A stretch of DNA of 64,000 nt from Sweltsa coloradensis. Lineage: Eukaryota > Arthropoda > Insecta > Plecoptera > Chloroperlidae. The notes beneath the pieces are model-generated. The model ran no database searches, was not told the origin of the DNA, and saw only the letters and a program-made list of their open reading frames with translations. Both the position numbers and the translations under genes were made by a program. This document shows positions 1 to 13,174 of this stretch, piece after piece; the stretch's first letter is position 1, and the number at the start of each line of letters is the position of its first letter. Location of the stretch: NCBI GenBank assembly GCA_024449915.1, contig JAMZAV010000306.1:124001-188000 (forward strand), given 5' to 3'.

Positions 1-650
1 AGGCCCCTACAGGCTTGCATGCAACTTTAAAAGCAAATTTGAAAATTATTCCAATGTTTGGCAATTTGGCCACCATTAGGTATCACATAATATCAACAGA
101 TGGAATGAGTCTTTGACAAAATTGGTAGGTTACTACAATTTTAACAATACACTTTACCAATGTGTCTAATTTTAATTTAAGTTAGGTCTAGATTGAAATA
201 AAAAGTTATACCTACCTACAAATTTTGTCAAAAATAAAGGTAAGACTTCAAGTACATAAAATGTGAGTATGAATAGGTGCAGATCAAGTGATCATGCGCC
301 ATTTCTTCCTGAATAGAATTAGAGGAGGGAAAACGGGGAACAACACGAAGATATACAGGAAGGAGAGGAATGCCTCGGGTAAATTAGCGAGCGCTTTCAG
401 AAGACGCTACGAAACAGGTCGAGGTTAATTAATCGTTAATTAAAAACAAGGAACTAATCTAAGAGAGGGCGGATCGCACGATCATTGCAGACATGATCCG
501 ATGCAGAAGCCAATGATAATGTCAAGTGCGCCGAGTACACTCGCAGACAGCTAGAGAGCAGTACACTCGCGTTAACATTATTCCGTATATCAAGATCTGA
601 ACGTGGACACTTAATTTAAAGATCACATGCACAATACCGGGAATAGACAG
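1..650. other. AT-rich sequence, no gene seen
   Basis: No frame gives a recognisable protein. Around 421-445 there are overlapping GTTAATTAAT-type homeodomain/HNF1-like strings, and 305-420 is somewhat richer in GC. I see no repeat here that recurs elsewhere in the window. Confidence 0.5.
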
Positions 651-828
651 ATTTGGCAGTTGGCAAATAGCAGTTCGTTCGGCCATGAACCATCCGACCC
701 GACGTAATTTGAAACTTTGCAAAGTTGTCAATAAAGCTTACATTGACATTGGACAACCCTACAGTTGTAGATTTTCATAAGGTCTCAATAGGTGTCAGAA
801 AAATTAACGAATATAGTCAAATTTGGAC
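651..828 (+). repeat. Dispersed repeat R1, copy 1
   Basis: This block matches 4353-4522 in the same orientation. Both copies read from ATTTGGC through a conserved core around 708-735 (AACTTTGCAAAGTTGTCAAT is shared exactly) to a GTCAGAAAAA-type stretch near the 3' end. The copies differ by many substitutions and small indels, so this is an old interspersed family. No coding capacity or terminal structure is visible, and the class is unknown. Confidence 0.7.
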
Positions 829-1884
829 ATAAAAAAACGTTTATGTAAAAAATATTTTGAAATACAGTTTAGAAAAGTGTGAAGTTAGATCCCTTTATTG
901 TCACTTCCGTGACAACAGTCGAAAATTTCAAATATCTGAGGTGTCCGGCAGAGCGATCATGTATCTCTGGAGTTTTACATGATCGCACTCCTGAGCGAAC
1001 AGGAGTCGAGCTAAAGTTTAGTGACGGACTGACGGATGGATGGAAGTTTACAGATCACTGACGATTTTCCTCCTTCATGCGCAAAATTGTAAAAGAATGG
1101 ATATGTTTTAAAGTTTATTTAATAATACAACACAATACCGTTGGAAGTTTTAAATGCTTATTGAGTGTATTCATAATTTGCCAGTTTAAGATTTTTTCTG
1201 ACCGATTTACAAGTACGATAATTAATATCTCTGCATGAGAAATATGTAAGTAAAGTATCATATCAATCAGAACTCTTTCAGGAAAAATACGTCATAACAT
1301 CAAAATGTACGATTGACGTTGGTACCAAGAGAGAGGGGGAGAAGGGGAATAGGGGGAGTGGGGGAAAGATCGAGAGAGCGACATGTGCTTGTATCTAGCA
1401 TTTTCGACTACGGATTATCAAAATTAGGGGATGAAAACATTATTCGGGACGTTTCACCTTGAGACTCGGGGTAATCGACCCGCGGAATGTTATAATGTTT
1501 GGCAGGGGTCGCCAAGCAACCAAACAAAAGACGTTTCGCAACAGTCTCCGTCTCGTTGAAGCTCTCGAGATCATCTCGGGAGATAACTCTTGAAAGTACA
1601 CAGAGTCCCTCAAGTACGTGCAGCTACGTGTACCTTCGCGGGCTTTGAAATACTGCAATCCACATGTCCACATGCTGTTATATGATGTTATACTTTATTT
1701 ACAATTCATTTACAAAAATGTTGTATTGCACGACGAAATAGATGATCACTGTATAAAGAAACAATTAATTCTTAACACATTATTCATCAGGGAATGTATG
1801 TGTCACGAGTATATGAAATAACTCGCATACCAAATTTGTAAACAAATTTAAACGAACGAAAAACGAAAGTAAAACGAACAACAA
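829..1884. other. No gene seen; purine-rich patch
   Basis: Mostly AT-rich sequence without recognisable protein. A G/A-rich tract occupies about 1328-1380. Short open frames at 879-1061 and 1440-1673 have no recognisable domain and lie in low-complexity or simple sequence. Confidence 0.45.
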
Positions 1885-1956
1885 ACAATACTTTCCACAT
1901 GTTATGATCAACCTATTCGAACAATACTTTCCACATGTTATGATCAACCTATTCGA
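1885..1956 (+). repeat. Perfect 36-bp tandem duplication
   Basis: Two identical adjacent 36-bp units, 1885-1920 and 1921-1956, each beginning ACAATACTTTCCACATG. The exact identity implies a recent duplication or a length-polymorphic locus. Confidence 0.9.
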
Positions 1957-4060
1957 ATAATAAATAACAATAACTACCTTATACCAAATCTATTATTTTA
2001 AATATTTTACCGTCTCCTATTTAGTTAGTTGTATAAACTGATTTACAAAAGAGGACACCTAAATAAAATGAAGTGCATAAAAGCACACAAATACTGAAAC
2101 CAATGAGTATAGGCCTATATATTCTCTAACGATTATATTATTCAACTGGGCGTTGAGAGATTTTATGAAAACAACAAAACTAATGATGCGTTGTTGCACT
2201 GTGGTTGTTTTCATGGGGTGCAGGTTGGAATTGCGTCTCAAATAGACATGTCACAACGCGTAACTTATGGTTAAGGTATACAGGGGATTGGGACAGCTTT
2301 TAACAAATCCCCTTCCAAAGTGGCGTCCCCCATGCAAATTCCCGTAATTAATTAACACCAGAGTGGCACCACGCACAAATAACTCCGCCCCTGCGCCATA
2401 TACGTAGACAAACCTAAATCACCCGGACCACCCTAACCTTAAAATAAGCTAATCCAAGCCCCAAAATGGTCCCCGAGTCCCCGAGAAGGGGGGAGGCTCC
2501 GTTCATAGTCCCAGACGAGCAGTAGAAACTTTGTCAATCAAGACTTGTGGGGGGAGGGGGGGGGGGGCGCTAGATAAGGCAGGGCAGGGGCGCGCTATCG
2601 GGGCTGCATCGCGGCCTGGGGTGGAGGTGAGGGGGATATGGTCTTAGAGATGAAGAGATCGCAAGAGAAAAATTACATTTTTTTAAGGTTACGAAGAAGT
2701 AGGCGACATTGCGCATCGAACATTTACCTGTTATGTATAAGGCATCCGACCGGCAATCGGGAGACCCGAGTTCAATACACGACTGAGATTGGCATTTTGA
2801 CATTGTATGAATTGATTTCCATTTAACAGACAATCCAGTCATATTAAAAACAACACTAATAACAGTTCGTAAATAATAACGCATCAGTATGTTAAATTAA
2901 CAATACGTATTTTATAATTAAATATATACTAGTATTTTAAAATACAAACAAATATTTTTTTGTTTTCGGTAATAGTGTCGCGATGTTGCCGGAAATGAAG
3001 GGACACACAAAGAATAATGTTATTAGTTTTAATAACCGAACAGGATAAACGTTAAAGAGGAAGAAAAATTATTGAGATATCTCCAAATAATAAAGTAACA
3101 TTGCGTAGGTGTATGGATTATTGAATAAGAAAGTAGCTGTTTACTTCTAGAAATTTGTTCGGATTGAGAAGGGGAGAAGAAGTTTTCAAACAACGGCCAG
3201 AGTTTTTGTTTTAACTATACAAAGTACTTTGTAACGAGGGAACTTCTAAATATTTAGATCTAGAATATTATCGCGAAGTTAACTAATACATTTTCGTAAA
3301 CCGATCCAACACCAGCCCATGGTGTTGCTCATCAACCATCAACCACATAACTGACGTGTACTGCCTCCGGATAATAAACTGCAAAGGCGTTGTTCAAAGT
3401 CGTTGATTAAATACAGTTTGCGGCAACGAATTAAAATACAATTTTCAAGCGCTTCTTTAATTAATTAACAAAGTGAAAATTCTCCCGTAATTGTAAATCT
3501 TGGGGTATTGCTCTGTTAACCGTAATACCTCCCAAGACAACGCATCAGGTAGATACTTGGGAGGAGGGAGGGTCTGAATTGGAACTTTAGCAATCAACTC
3601 GGGGCTGTTTTCAATGTGCTAGGGGAGATAAGAGGGGCAGTGGGGGGAAGGGGGGGGCTATCTTGAAAACATAGTCGAGAAGGAAGGAGGAGACGTGGAC
3701 AAAGAAAAAGTTTGAATGCATTCAATGAGATTTGCTCCAAACAAGGAAAGTATAACGGAATACTCGAAAGACCTCATTTTTGGGCACCAAACTTTTAATC
3801 CAATATTTTACAAATTTATTATTGTGTACCGCATATTTTGGTTCGATTATTAAATACTGCTCATGATATTAATTAATCGATCTTAATATCTTGGTTATAT
3901 TAAATTAGGCCCAGCCCTCATAATGGTAAACATAAATAGTTATGAATTTAATAATTCATATAATTTTTTATTATAACAGTCAAAAAATTAAAACTAAAGA
4001 CTTAATCAATTAATCATTGTCAAAAATATATTAAGTGTTGCACCTAATAGGTAAATCTAA
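1957..4060. other. No gene seen; degenerate tRNA-like patch
   Basis: AT-rich sequence with G-rich tracts near 2549-2635 and 3622-3660. At about 2725-2800 a degenerate tRNA/SINE-like string appears, with a B-box-like GAGTTCAATAC near 2768 that departs from the consensus GGTTCGANNCC. No second copy was found in the window, so I do not call a SINE. Open frames here are short and unrecognised. Confidence 0.4.
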
Positions 4061-4154
4061 TTCAGACTTTATTTCAAGAATATATTACTACCTAAATAAT
4101 GTATGATTGTAAGGTCATATATCGTATGAAACGACGTAAGAAGCTTTCTAAGCG

Positions 4155-4320
4155 ACCCGGCACCTCCACCAAAACTCTGCACCATGGTGAGTCGAGCGAG
4201 TACGTGTTCACCGTAGACCTGGTCTGTGACATAGGCTGACCTTGAGAGCAAATCCTAACTTCCCTTCAATACGCTTCAATACGAATACATCACACTCTAT
4301 CGTATTGTACGCTGAGGGTA
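4155..4320 (+). repeat. Dispersed repeat R2, copy 1, starting at the 20-bp motif
   Basis: The block starts with ACCCGGCACCTCCACCAAAA (4155-4174) followed by CTCTG. It matches 5145-5292 over about 150 bp, including GGCTGACCTT and GAATACATC.CACTCTAT. These are the only two copies of the 20-bp motif whose flanks also match each other. R1 copy 2 begins 33 bp downstream. Confidence 0.7.
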
Positions 4321-4352
4321 GCACGGACACGAGTTTTAGAGGGAATGGGACA

Positions 4353-4522
4353 CATTTGGCTGTTAGCAAATAGCTATTCGCTCGGCCAAGATGCATCCGA
4401 GGTATATGAAACTTTGCAAAGTTGTCAATAAAGCATACATAGACAGCCCTGTGTCATAGATTTTCCAAATTTTGACTTAATCAGTCAGAAAAAATCACGA
4501 ATATGCATGGTCAATTTCGGAG
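4353..4522 (+). repeat. Dispersed repeat R1, copy 2
   Basis: Second copy of the family at 651-828, same orientation, sharing AACTTTGCAAAGTTGTCAAT and a downstream GTCAGAAAAA-type segment. It lies just after an R2 repeat, but copy 1 has no R2 upstream, so the adjacency is probably coincidental. Confidence 0.7.
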
Positions 4523-4719
4523 ATTTTAACAAAATCCAAATTCGTGAAACTAATTTAATTTTTAGAAATTATTTAAAACAAAATTTAAAATGTGTACTGT
4601 AGAGCTCTATAACTCCACATTGTGACCTATGCTCAAATTTCAGACACATGTGTGTCAGTTGGCCAGCGAACAGCAATTTGCCTAAAACGCATGTCCTATA
4701 CTCTCTTAAGCGCTCAGCT

Positions 4720-4787
4720 TTGTTTGTTGTTGTTTGTTTGTTTGTTTGTTTGTTTTTATTTTTATTTTTTTTTTGGGGGGGGGGGGA
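4720..4787. repeat. (TTTG)n / poly-T / poly-G low-complexity tract
   Basis: A TTTG-type microsatellite runs into T-rich sequence and then a run of G. It generates spurious open frames on both strands. Confidence 0.9.
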
Positions 4788-5144
4788 AACGGTGAATAAA
4801 ATCCTTATCATATTTCACACGAACACTAATAAATAAAATTATTCCTTCGATTTTGAATGCGCACTGCATTTAGTTAAATTTCCGTAAACCCACTCAATTT
4901 TGGTGAAATTTAGGAATTTAATCCAAGTTGTACAGATTTATTTACGCAAATTTTCTTACTGGATTTCGACGTTTAAATCAATGCAAACACGCTGTTAAAT
5001 TTGACAATCGTTCAATCAAGTGTGGATACCAATAGATTTGTACTCTATTAACATGCATGCAAAAATTTGTAATGATATTTCCAACCGTTCAGCTGCAATC
5101 GTTAACACTAGAGAAGTTCATTTTGAGTTGGGCTATCTAAGAAG

Positions 5145-5292
5145 ACCCGGCGCCTCCACCAAAACTCTGAATTAAGTTTAGTCGAGGGGGTCTAACTATT
5201 ACTGTAACCCCGGACACAAAGGCTGACCTTTGGAAAACTATATTAACTTCGCTTCAACAAGAATACATCGCACTCTATGGGATTGTACAGAG
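5145..5292 (+). repeat. Dispersed repeat R2, copy 2
   Basis: Second copy of the 4155-4320 family. It begins with the G variant of the 20-bp motif (ACCCGGCGCCTCCACCAAAA), followed by CTCTG and a GTTTAGTCGAG-type segment. Confidence 0.7.
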
Positions 5293-8195
5293 ATCTGAGA
5301 AGTTTTTTTATTTTAATGTATGAGCCAAAAATGTGGCATTAAAATACACGTGTGAGAAAACGATTGGTAAAAAGTATAGTAAGTTTATTATTGTTTTGGA
5401 TTGTGGACACAATTATTGTCTAATTATTGGTCAACAATCAAAGACAATTAAATTAGTGAAACGTACCGTGCAAGTATGCATACGCTGTCATTTTTATATT
5501 TTCAACAACTGACAAAAAATTTTAAAAAAAAAAAACAGAATGCATCTTCAATGTACAGAACATTACGTGATAGGTTGAGATCCAGGTTTAACATTCTAAA
5601 TTCAATTCCTTGGTATTGAATGTTGCTAGCACCAAAATCATGGAAAACAACCCTTAAAAATATTTACAGATGAAAACAGTAAACAATAATACTGTGTAAT
5701 TATGTGCTTATGTGAATGATACGCAGAAATTATAAAATAAAAAGGGAAAAACAAAGCATGGTATTAAACACTCTAATACACAGCAACTGAAAAATTGATT
5801 TCATTAAAATAAAACGTAATAGGCCTCCCCGAAGCGGGTAGAAGGGGGAGAAACGAGTGTTCGAGTCAAGAGAGTAAAGGTAGAACACAACGCAACGTTT
5901 AACAAAGGAAGCCCCAAGTCAAGGGTCCTTCATTGCTAACAAACCACGCAATCCTCGTCCAAGTGCACCGCCTAATTGTACGGCATCGTTTCATTAAGCC
6001 CCCCAGGACCAGCCAATCAGAAGGAGGGGGAGCTTGTTGACGTCTGACGGACCATGCACTCGACGCTGACAAAGCTCTTGACGAGAAAGATAATACGACT
6101 CGGGTGACGGGACACAAACTGTTAGTGCCTACACACAGTGCGTGGTAAAACACGGGGTAGTATACGCTACATACCATGGAGAAAATCGCGGGTATCACAA
6201 TTCGGAGAATTAGTTTTGGCGTTCAATAAAATATTAATATATTACATAAAGGTGTACACATTGACATTTTATATTTTATAATTATAATTAATGTATTGTG
6301 TTATGTATTTATCAACATAGAAATACACGGTTGTACCACGAACAGTAAGACAGAAACGTGACAATCCGATTCCGACGAGAGTGGAATATAATGTAATATG
6401 TTGGCTTTTAAACTGATAAATATATTAGGTGGATCTTAAATGATAACAGCATTTTATGTTGACAATCACCAATTAATGGCCCACCATTTCCCTTTATTCT
6501 AAAATACAAATTTATTTCATTATCAATTATTGAACCCGACGTCGCTGGTAATGGGTTTAGAATAGTTATCGTTATTATCATAGAGATTTTACAAATATAG
6601 TGCTCATTCACAAAAAAAAAACTAATGCACGGCGGACTGTCTTTGATTAGTGCGTCTCAAGAGCCCGATATCTCAACAAATCGAAGTCTCAACTGCTCGT
6701 AGTTGCAAATGTTAGAATTCTAAACTTCTCGAAGTTGCAACTGCTAAAATTCTCAACTCCCCGAAATCTCAACTGACCGTATAGTGGGATGGGGGGACAT
6801 CAATTGGATCACGGGGATTGGCTAGGTTAAGTTAAGTTGGAACAAAAATAGGGCAGTAGAGATTTAGAACAGTTGCAACTGTCACCATTTAAATCGAAAT
6901 GAAATTCAAACAGCAGATAAACCCGACCTCTCGATGACCCTCGCTGCGCATTATTGACGTAACACCTTCGTCGTACAGAACGGCAACACCGCAACATGTT
7001 TCCTGCAGTCCTACCTCTCCTAGCGAATAACACGAGATTAAAAGATGCCGTGTTGTAATACAAGCTGTAGATTCAAAGCGGGCGCCTATTGAAAGAGCAG
7101 AACAAGCGGGGAGTAAGACTAATGAAAAACACGGTGTAGGGTTAACTCGAGGGTGTGTCACTCAGAATACGAGAGTGACAGCACAGCCCGAGGCTGCCCG
7201 AGGTCACCCGAGCACAGGCGGAAATAACAGACTGACTCTCCGAACACGTTGTGTGAACAGCGTATAAGCAACTGACACGCGATATGCATGTGAACCATTA
7301 TATATTATACAACTTAATATGTATTATATTATCAAAATACTACTGTAATAATTGGGGGTGACTGGTGAGCAGCACCATGATCTAAATATCCTTATTGAAT
7401 AACGGAGAACTATAGGCTTGTAGTAGCGAAAATCTGGCTACATTTATTTATTTATTTATTTATTTATTTGTTTTTTAATCAATCATTCAATTAATGAATG
7501 AATGAATTTATTTTTTTATTGTTTTAATATTTTGCATTGGCTTTTTCATATTAATAAACAAATTAAACATGGCATTTACAACAAATAAAATATATGAATG
7601 CAAGAGCCAAAGAAAGAGCATCTGCCCCGTAGTACTTTCTTCCCATTTACCCTTATTACACAATATCCCCACATTAACAGACAATACTTAACATTTACCT
7701 CAGACCGGCAGCTCCAAGCAACAATACAAGTCCATAGTTTTAGACCACTTTGGTAATTAATAATTAAACACCATAAACTATAAGGATGTAGGAACAAGCT
7801 GCTCACGTCCGAGGAGTTGGGAGGCTTCCTCGTCCCAACGGAGGCTATACTTGGTTGAATGTTATGGTTAAAGTTCGAACTTCCACGTATAGTCTACATC
7901 CTTACATTATAGATGCATATAGTTTGCAATAAATAACGTTTGGTCAACCCGCCTAAAATGTTACGTTATACAATTAAGTTCATCGTAGCAAATTAAGCCC
8001 CACAAACGACCTGACCACTACCAGCCACTCGCCACCCTGCACAGCACCCACAAGTATCGATATTCCTCTATGTGGTTAATATATTCGGAACAAAACACTT
8101 TCCCTCAATACGAATACAATCTTGGATGCAAAACTTTATGATTGTAAGACTGTAAAAGAAAAACTATTCATAAAATAAAATAAAAATAATCACTA
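5293..8195. other. No gene seen; CpG-richer patches and a degenerate tandem
   Basis: AT-rich background with two GC/CpG-richer patches at about 5890-6130 and 6920-7260; the first contains CCAATCAG at 6012-6019. Between about 6660 and 6780 a degenerate tandem of CTCAACTGCTCGAAGT-like units is visible. A (TTTA)n tract sits at 7441-7470. Part of the R2 downstream sequence (TCAATACGAATACA) recurs near 8105. No domain is recognisable in any open frame. Confidence 0.4.
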
Positions 8196-8215
8196 ACCCG
8201 GCACCTCCACCAAAA
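8196..8215 (+). repeat. 20-bp motif copy 3
   Basis: Exact ACCCGGCACCTCCACCAAAA. The flanks do not match the R2 copies or the other motif copies. Confidence 0.85.
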
Positions 8216-9170
8216 CCAACAAATTTTTGCACATTTGTGTTTATCACAATTAAACTTATTATATTACTATCCATATCCAATTTAAACAAACAACAAAAAA
8301 TAATAAACAGCGTGTTAATTAAGAATGATGAATACATTTTGTTCGAACATGTCGGCTTATGAAGTACGGGATAGACAAACCCTCCTAGTCAAAGCTGGGT
8401 CGTAGTCGTAGGCCTGCACGATGATACCACGATCTGACGGAAATAAGCCGAGATTCCTGCTGGATTTCAAGCCTAAACAAATCATTATATGAACGAGCAT
8501 CGTTACTTCATCAGGAAAAATGCCGTATTATTGCTGTGCAGTAAAATCTATAACAAAATTCCTCACAATATTACAGCCTCTTTCTGTGGTTGTCTCGATG
8601 ATATTTTTTTAGCCCTCTCCAGTTATTGATGGTAAATAAAAACAAAATGTTCACAACACTTATGTTTTGTTATAAAGTTGTATTCTTGTTAAATTTAATT
8701 GCACACAGTTCTGTGAATATTATGTAAAATTTATCTGCTTTGTGTCTAGTGTTATTTTAGTTTTAATTTTAATCATGATCGATGCTTGACAATGCATTTA
8801 TATATAGAAATGAAAACGAAAAAAAAATAGATCAGCGGATTGTCGTAAGCCATACAAAAACCGGTCGTATAGCATTTGTGGAAGAAAAGCCAAAAACCAA
8901 TTAAGATTTACTCACTAAAAATGGTTACAGGTGTAACTAAATACGAGACTTTCAACAACAAACATTGCGAATGAAAAGTAGTTCAATGCTTGTTTGTGCA
9001 TGTATTGTTTAAATCTTCAACAAATATTTAGAGAGCTTTGCCAGATGCCATCGAGGTAAATTGACTATAGTATCACTCACCCAACCAACGATTCATCGTT
9101 TATACCGTCCTCTTTAGCTTCACGGATAAAAAGAATGACTTTTGGAACGCAGTGCGAGTGTTGTCATTGG

Positions 9171-9190
9171 ACCCGGCGCCTCCACCAAAA
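9171..9190 (+). repeat. 20-bp motif copy 4 (G variant)
   Basis: ACCCGGCGCCTCCACCAAAA. It differs from the main form only at position 8. It is followed by CGCAAT; copy 5 is followed by CGTAAT, but no longer homology is visible. Confidence 0.85.
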
Positions 9191-9764
9191 CGCAATGTTT
9201 TTATTTAGACGGTTGTTTGAGCTCGGTCCGACTTTTTTTTGCAGTGTTCAATGAACATTCTAAATTACTTTTCGATCTCCGAATTTCACCACACAAAATT
9301 CAACTGGAATGTTGTTTATAAAGAATGAGCGCAATGGGCGAACAGAGTCTCTTTCATGATTTTTAATCTTGGGAAATGACTACCCTATAACCGTTTGGTG
9401 GCATATTTACTGTACGTTACGGAAAAAAGTAAGCACTATTTATTTTTATTTATTTATTTGTATTTATTTATTTAATTTATTTAACGTCAATCCTATTCAG
9501 TTAAAAAAACTAATTAACTAAGGAGGACAACTAAATAAATCTGATTACATAGATGCAGACACAACAATGAACTACAGTTAGTTAAGTAAATATTTGAAAT
9601 AGTAATATTACAATAACAATGCTTTAAAACACAACAATTTTGGTAACAAATTCAAAAAGGATATTACATGCAATTAATTAACGAATCAAATATAAAAAAG
9701 GGATGGGAAAAAATGGAAAAATGTGGGGGAAAATGTGTTGTGATCGCGCATCAACACATTTGGC

Positions 9765-9940
9765 AAACCACAACCCGATGCAGGACAAACGAAACGATAT
9801 AGCTTCCAAGTGATCCAGGCTATATCTCTGCATTCTGCGTCAAATTCTGGTTTGCTCGGTCAAACCGGCTGTAATGCAGAATTCACGGAGTTACTCTGAA
9901 TCACTTCGAAGCTCTACCGATTGCTCTGGGGTTGTGGTTT
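9765..9940. mobile_element. Foldback/MITE-like element, 176 bp
   Basis: The left arm starts AAACCACAACCC (9765-9776) and the right arm ends GGGTTGTGGTTT (9929-9940), its reverse complement. The imperfect complementarity continues inward for about 70 bp, for example AGCTTCCAAGTGAT on the left against ATCACTTCGAAGCT on the right. There is no coding capacity. This fits a non-autonomous foldback or MITE, but I could not identify a clean target-site duplication. Confidence 0.6.
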
Positions 9941-10353
9941 ACACCAGTAAGTCACGATAGAATGTACGTATGGCGCTATCAAAGCACATTTTAAAATGAG
10001 CTTAGTTTTTTTAGGAACTGAGCGTCAATAGGCCATAAAAGAGTTTTTGTAGTTATTTCCAAAGTCTGTGAAGGAGAAAATTATTATTTAAAATGTTGAA
10101 TGTTCTCTGAGCACACCATGCGCATAATCTTTGAGAACAACCGTCCAAAGTTTCCAATTTTTGTGATGAAAATTAGAGGGCAACTATTAGTAGGTGATCT
10201 AAAATGTATGTGGAAACTCACTGGATTGTTGGTCAAGCGAGTTTTAAATAGATATTCAACATTGCAAACAAGTTGGTCCGAACTCCCCAACATTCTTAGT
10301 CTCGCTATAATACTAGGGTGACTTTTCGAACAAAGAATATTCTTGGTCGTCGT

Positions 10354-10373
10354 ACCCGGCACCTCCACCAAAA
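10354..10373 (+). repeat. 20-bp motif copy 5
   Basis: Exact ACCCGGCACCTCCACCAAAA in unrelated flanks. It is the fifth same-strand copy in the first 10.4 kb. Confidence 0.85.
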
Positions 10374-13174
10374 CGTAATTTAATATTGAATTTAATTTCA
10401 CGTTGAAATTTCACCATCATCTATACATAATAATATAAAGTTATTATTGTTCTCAGTTAGTGTTACACAAGTTATATACAAATTGCTGAGGATATCAAGT
10501 TATTTTGAAAGTGAAGAGCTTATTAAGCATAAGTTCATTTACAGCTAACATTTACTACGATATACCATAGCTGGAGGGTATACTAGTATCTATGTACTAC
10601 AGTATATGTTTGTATTAAATTACTACAAATAACAGAAAAGGCACTATACTTGCCGTTATTTTTTTAACAGAAGTACATGCAACCTCCATGTCCATATTAT
10701 TTTATCATTTATTTCAGTATGGCCAAGAATACAATTCACAGCCACCTTGAGATAATACAGATAATGTTGTATACTAAATCGAAAAGTAATGGTTTGAAAC
10801 ATATTGAATTACTTGTACGCATTTCTGGTATGATTGTATCGTTAATAAGATAATATTATAGACTAAACAAAACGGATTGGTTTATTTTTCCAAATACCAA
10901 GCGATGAACTGTAATGTTTACCATGGTAACAAGGAGAGCAAGGTTTTGAAGCGAGAAAGGGAGGAAAGTAATACAAATAAAATGCCGGCTTCCCCGCGCT
11001 GGTGCTAGGGGGGTAGTGTCTAATGAAACTGGTGTCAGTCACTCCGTCAAGACGAGGCGAGCGCGTAGAGTCGATATACGAGATCCGAACGCGGCCCCTG
11101 CGACTCGTAACACGCGGGGCGATGGATATCTCCCCGATGGCCGCCTCTAAAACCGATGCCTGACTTCAGATTAACTAGCCGAGAAACGGGATGAGAAAAA
11201 AAACGTAATGGCTGAATACTGTTGAATTAGCTTGTGATGTATCTCTCGTAAAACAATAAGACTAAATCCACAGGTTACGTATAGTGAGTGGTATCGAAAC
11301 TGAAGCTTACTAAATGAACACATTTTGAAGGTTCACTGATTTTTTTTTTAAATTAGTCAAATAAAATTTGCAACATTTCGGATACTTTCAAATGGCTACA
11401 AAATTTGATTTTAATATTTGGCGAAATTTTCAAAAGGGGCATACTGAAACCCACCGCTAATTTTGTTTTATTTACAAAAAACGAACAGTGGACAGTCCAA
11501 AATGTATACATTTTTATAACTTTCTGTTCATAAAAATGAACTAAATGTCACATAGCGCACAGACTTAAGTCGCGTTGAGAAACCAAAGTCTCGATACGCC
11601 GTACACGAGACTAGATCGATAACGACTAACGCAGATTGTCGAGACATTAAGTTGAATGGGGCTATTCGCCCTGGGCTTTCTGACTTGCTCTATGTTCAGA
11701 AAGAAAGGAACATAAACCCATAAGAAAAACTATGATACACCTAGGGAACCACAAGTGTAACGCGCAAAGCTGAGGAAAAATGTAAACATCATATTGTTAA
11801 AACTTAAATTCATTTAAATTCTGAACATCGTTTCAATATTCTACTATATGTAATGGGTGAATTTTTCTGGAACTCTTCCTGAAGCCAGTTTTTATCAGAT
11901 TGTTAACACACTGCACATAACTTATGGTCATGTATATACAGTCTTCTATAGAGGCAAATTTTTTTAAACAATCACAAAACAAATATATATAAATTATATA
12001 GATTTTTAGGATTTTGGATTTTTATAAAATCATCAAAATTAGTAAATTTCGGAAATTATTTGTGCGTAATGTGCAAGAATGTTTAGAAACCTTCGACTAT
12101 CCATATACATATCCATATCCTTGCTTGACAACTGGAAGCAAGACAAGTTCCCAAAAAAGTTTCAGATAGGTATAGTTGACTCTTAAACTGTACCTATCTG
12201 CTATTCTCAAGTTATATTCTCACTACTTTGATCCTCTTTTGTCATTCGACTGTGTCTCTAGTCATTCCAGGTGTATATTATAATAATCCGATCTATATAT
12301 CATAGAACATTTTTCTCACTGCGTGATCGTCCATCCGTCTTGCCAAATGTGTCTGATGTATGTCGTAGCCTGTCAATCTATCTACAGCAAGTCACTGTCT
12401 GTCTGTATGTCTGTCTGTCTGTCTGTCTGTGTTAATCTGTCAATATCTCTGCTCCGGCCTCGTCTAGAGCTAAGAGAAGATCTCGGAGGGTTTGAAGTAA
12501 AGCTCATCCCATCCAACGAGAACACAAACAGAATTAGTTCAACCACAACACATGTCTGTCTTCCTACTGGGGTGAAACGAGAGACGTTAGTTAAAAACAC
12601 TACAGGGATATAACACAAAACCAATCTAGGGAGTCGTCTTCTAGGGTTGCCGACTTCAAGAGGATGAGGCGTCTTGGTTGAGTCGCTTTCAATAAGCGGG
12701 TTTACTGCTATAGAGTAAGAAGGCTAGACGAGACAAGCTCACAACACACAAAGTAATCTCTTGCAGTACTAACACACTGTTATAGAAAAACTTTGAAAAT
12801 AAAATAAGAATTTAAACAAGGTAATTGTTTCTCATAGTAGCGATATTTTATAGCAAGAAAGAAAGATCTTTTTTCGTAAGGATACCTGCTGAAGATTGAT
12901 TTGAAAGAGCAGTCAAGAGTATATGATTTTGTTTTTGTTAAGTTTTTGATATGAATGTTCCACATTTTACATTGTTTGTTTCTTCTTGTTTGATTTATGT
13001 TAATTGTTGTATTTCATATTATGTTTATGATAGGTGAAAATGTCCAAAATAGATCATAGGTCCGTTATTTGAATACATCCGTATGTATTGTAATGAATGT
13101 ACGAAAAAATATAAAAAAAAAATTAAAAAATTAATAGGTAACACAATTTTTACTTAGTGTAATTCTTAAGAGTT
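10374..13174. other. No gene seen; one CpG-rich patch, one GTCT microsatellite
   Basis: A CpG-rich patch at about 10980-11165 could be regulatory, but nothing ties it to a transcript. An X-box-like palindrome (GTTTACCATGGTAAC) is at 10916-10930. A (GTCT)n microsatellite lies at 12396-12431. The sequence following it weakly resembles the sequence following the (CAGA)n tract at 56.9 kb in reverse complement, too weakly to define a family. Confidence 0.4.

Noticed and set aside
12396..12620. (GTCT)n tract plus following sequence as a repeat family with 56730-56982
   Set aside because: Microsatellites of the same unit start both, but the similarity of the adjoining sequence is too weak to separate from chance.
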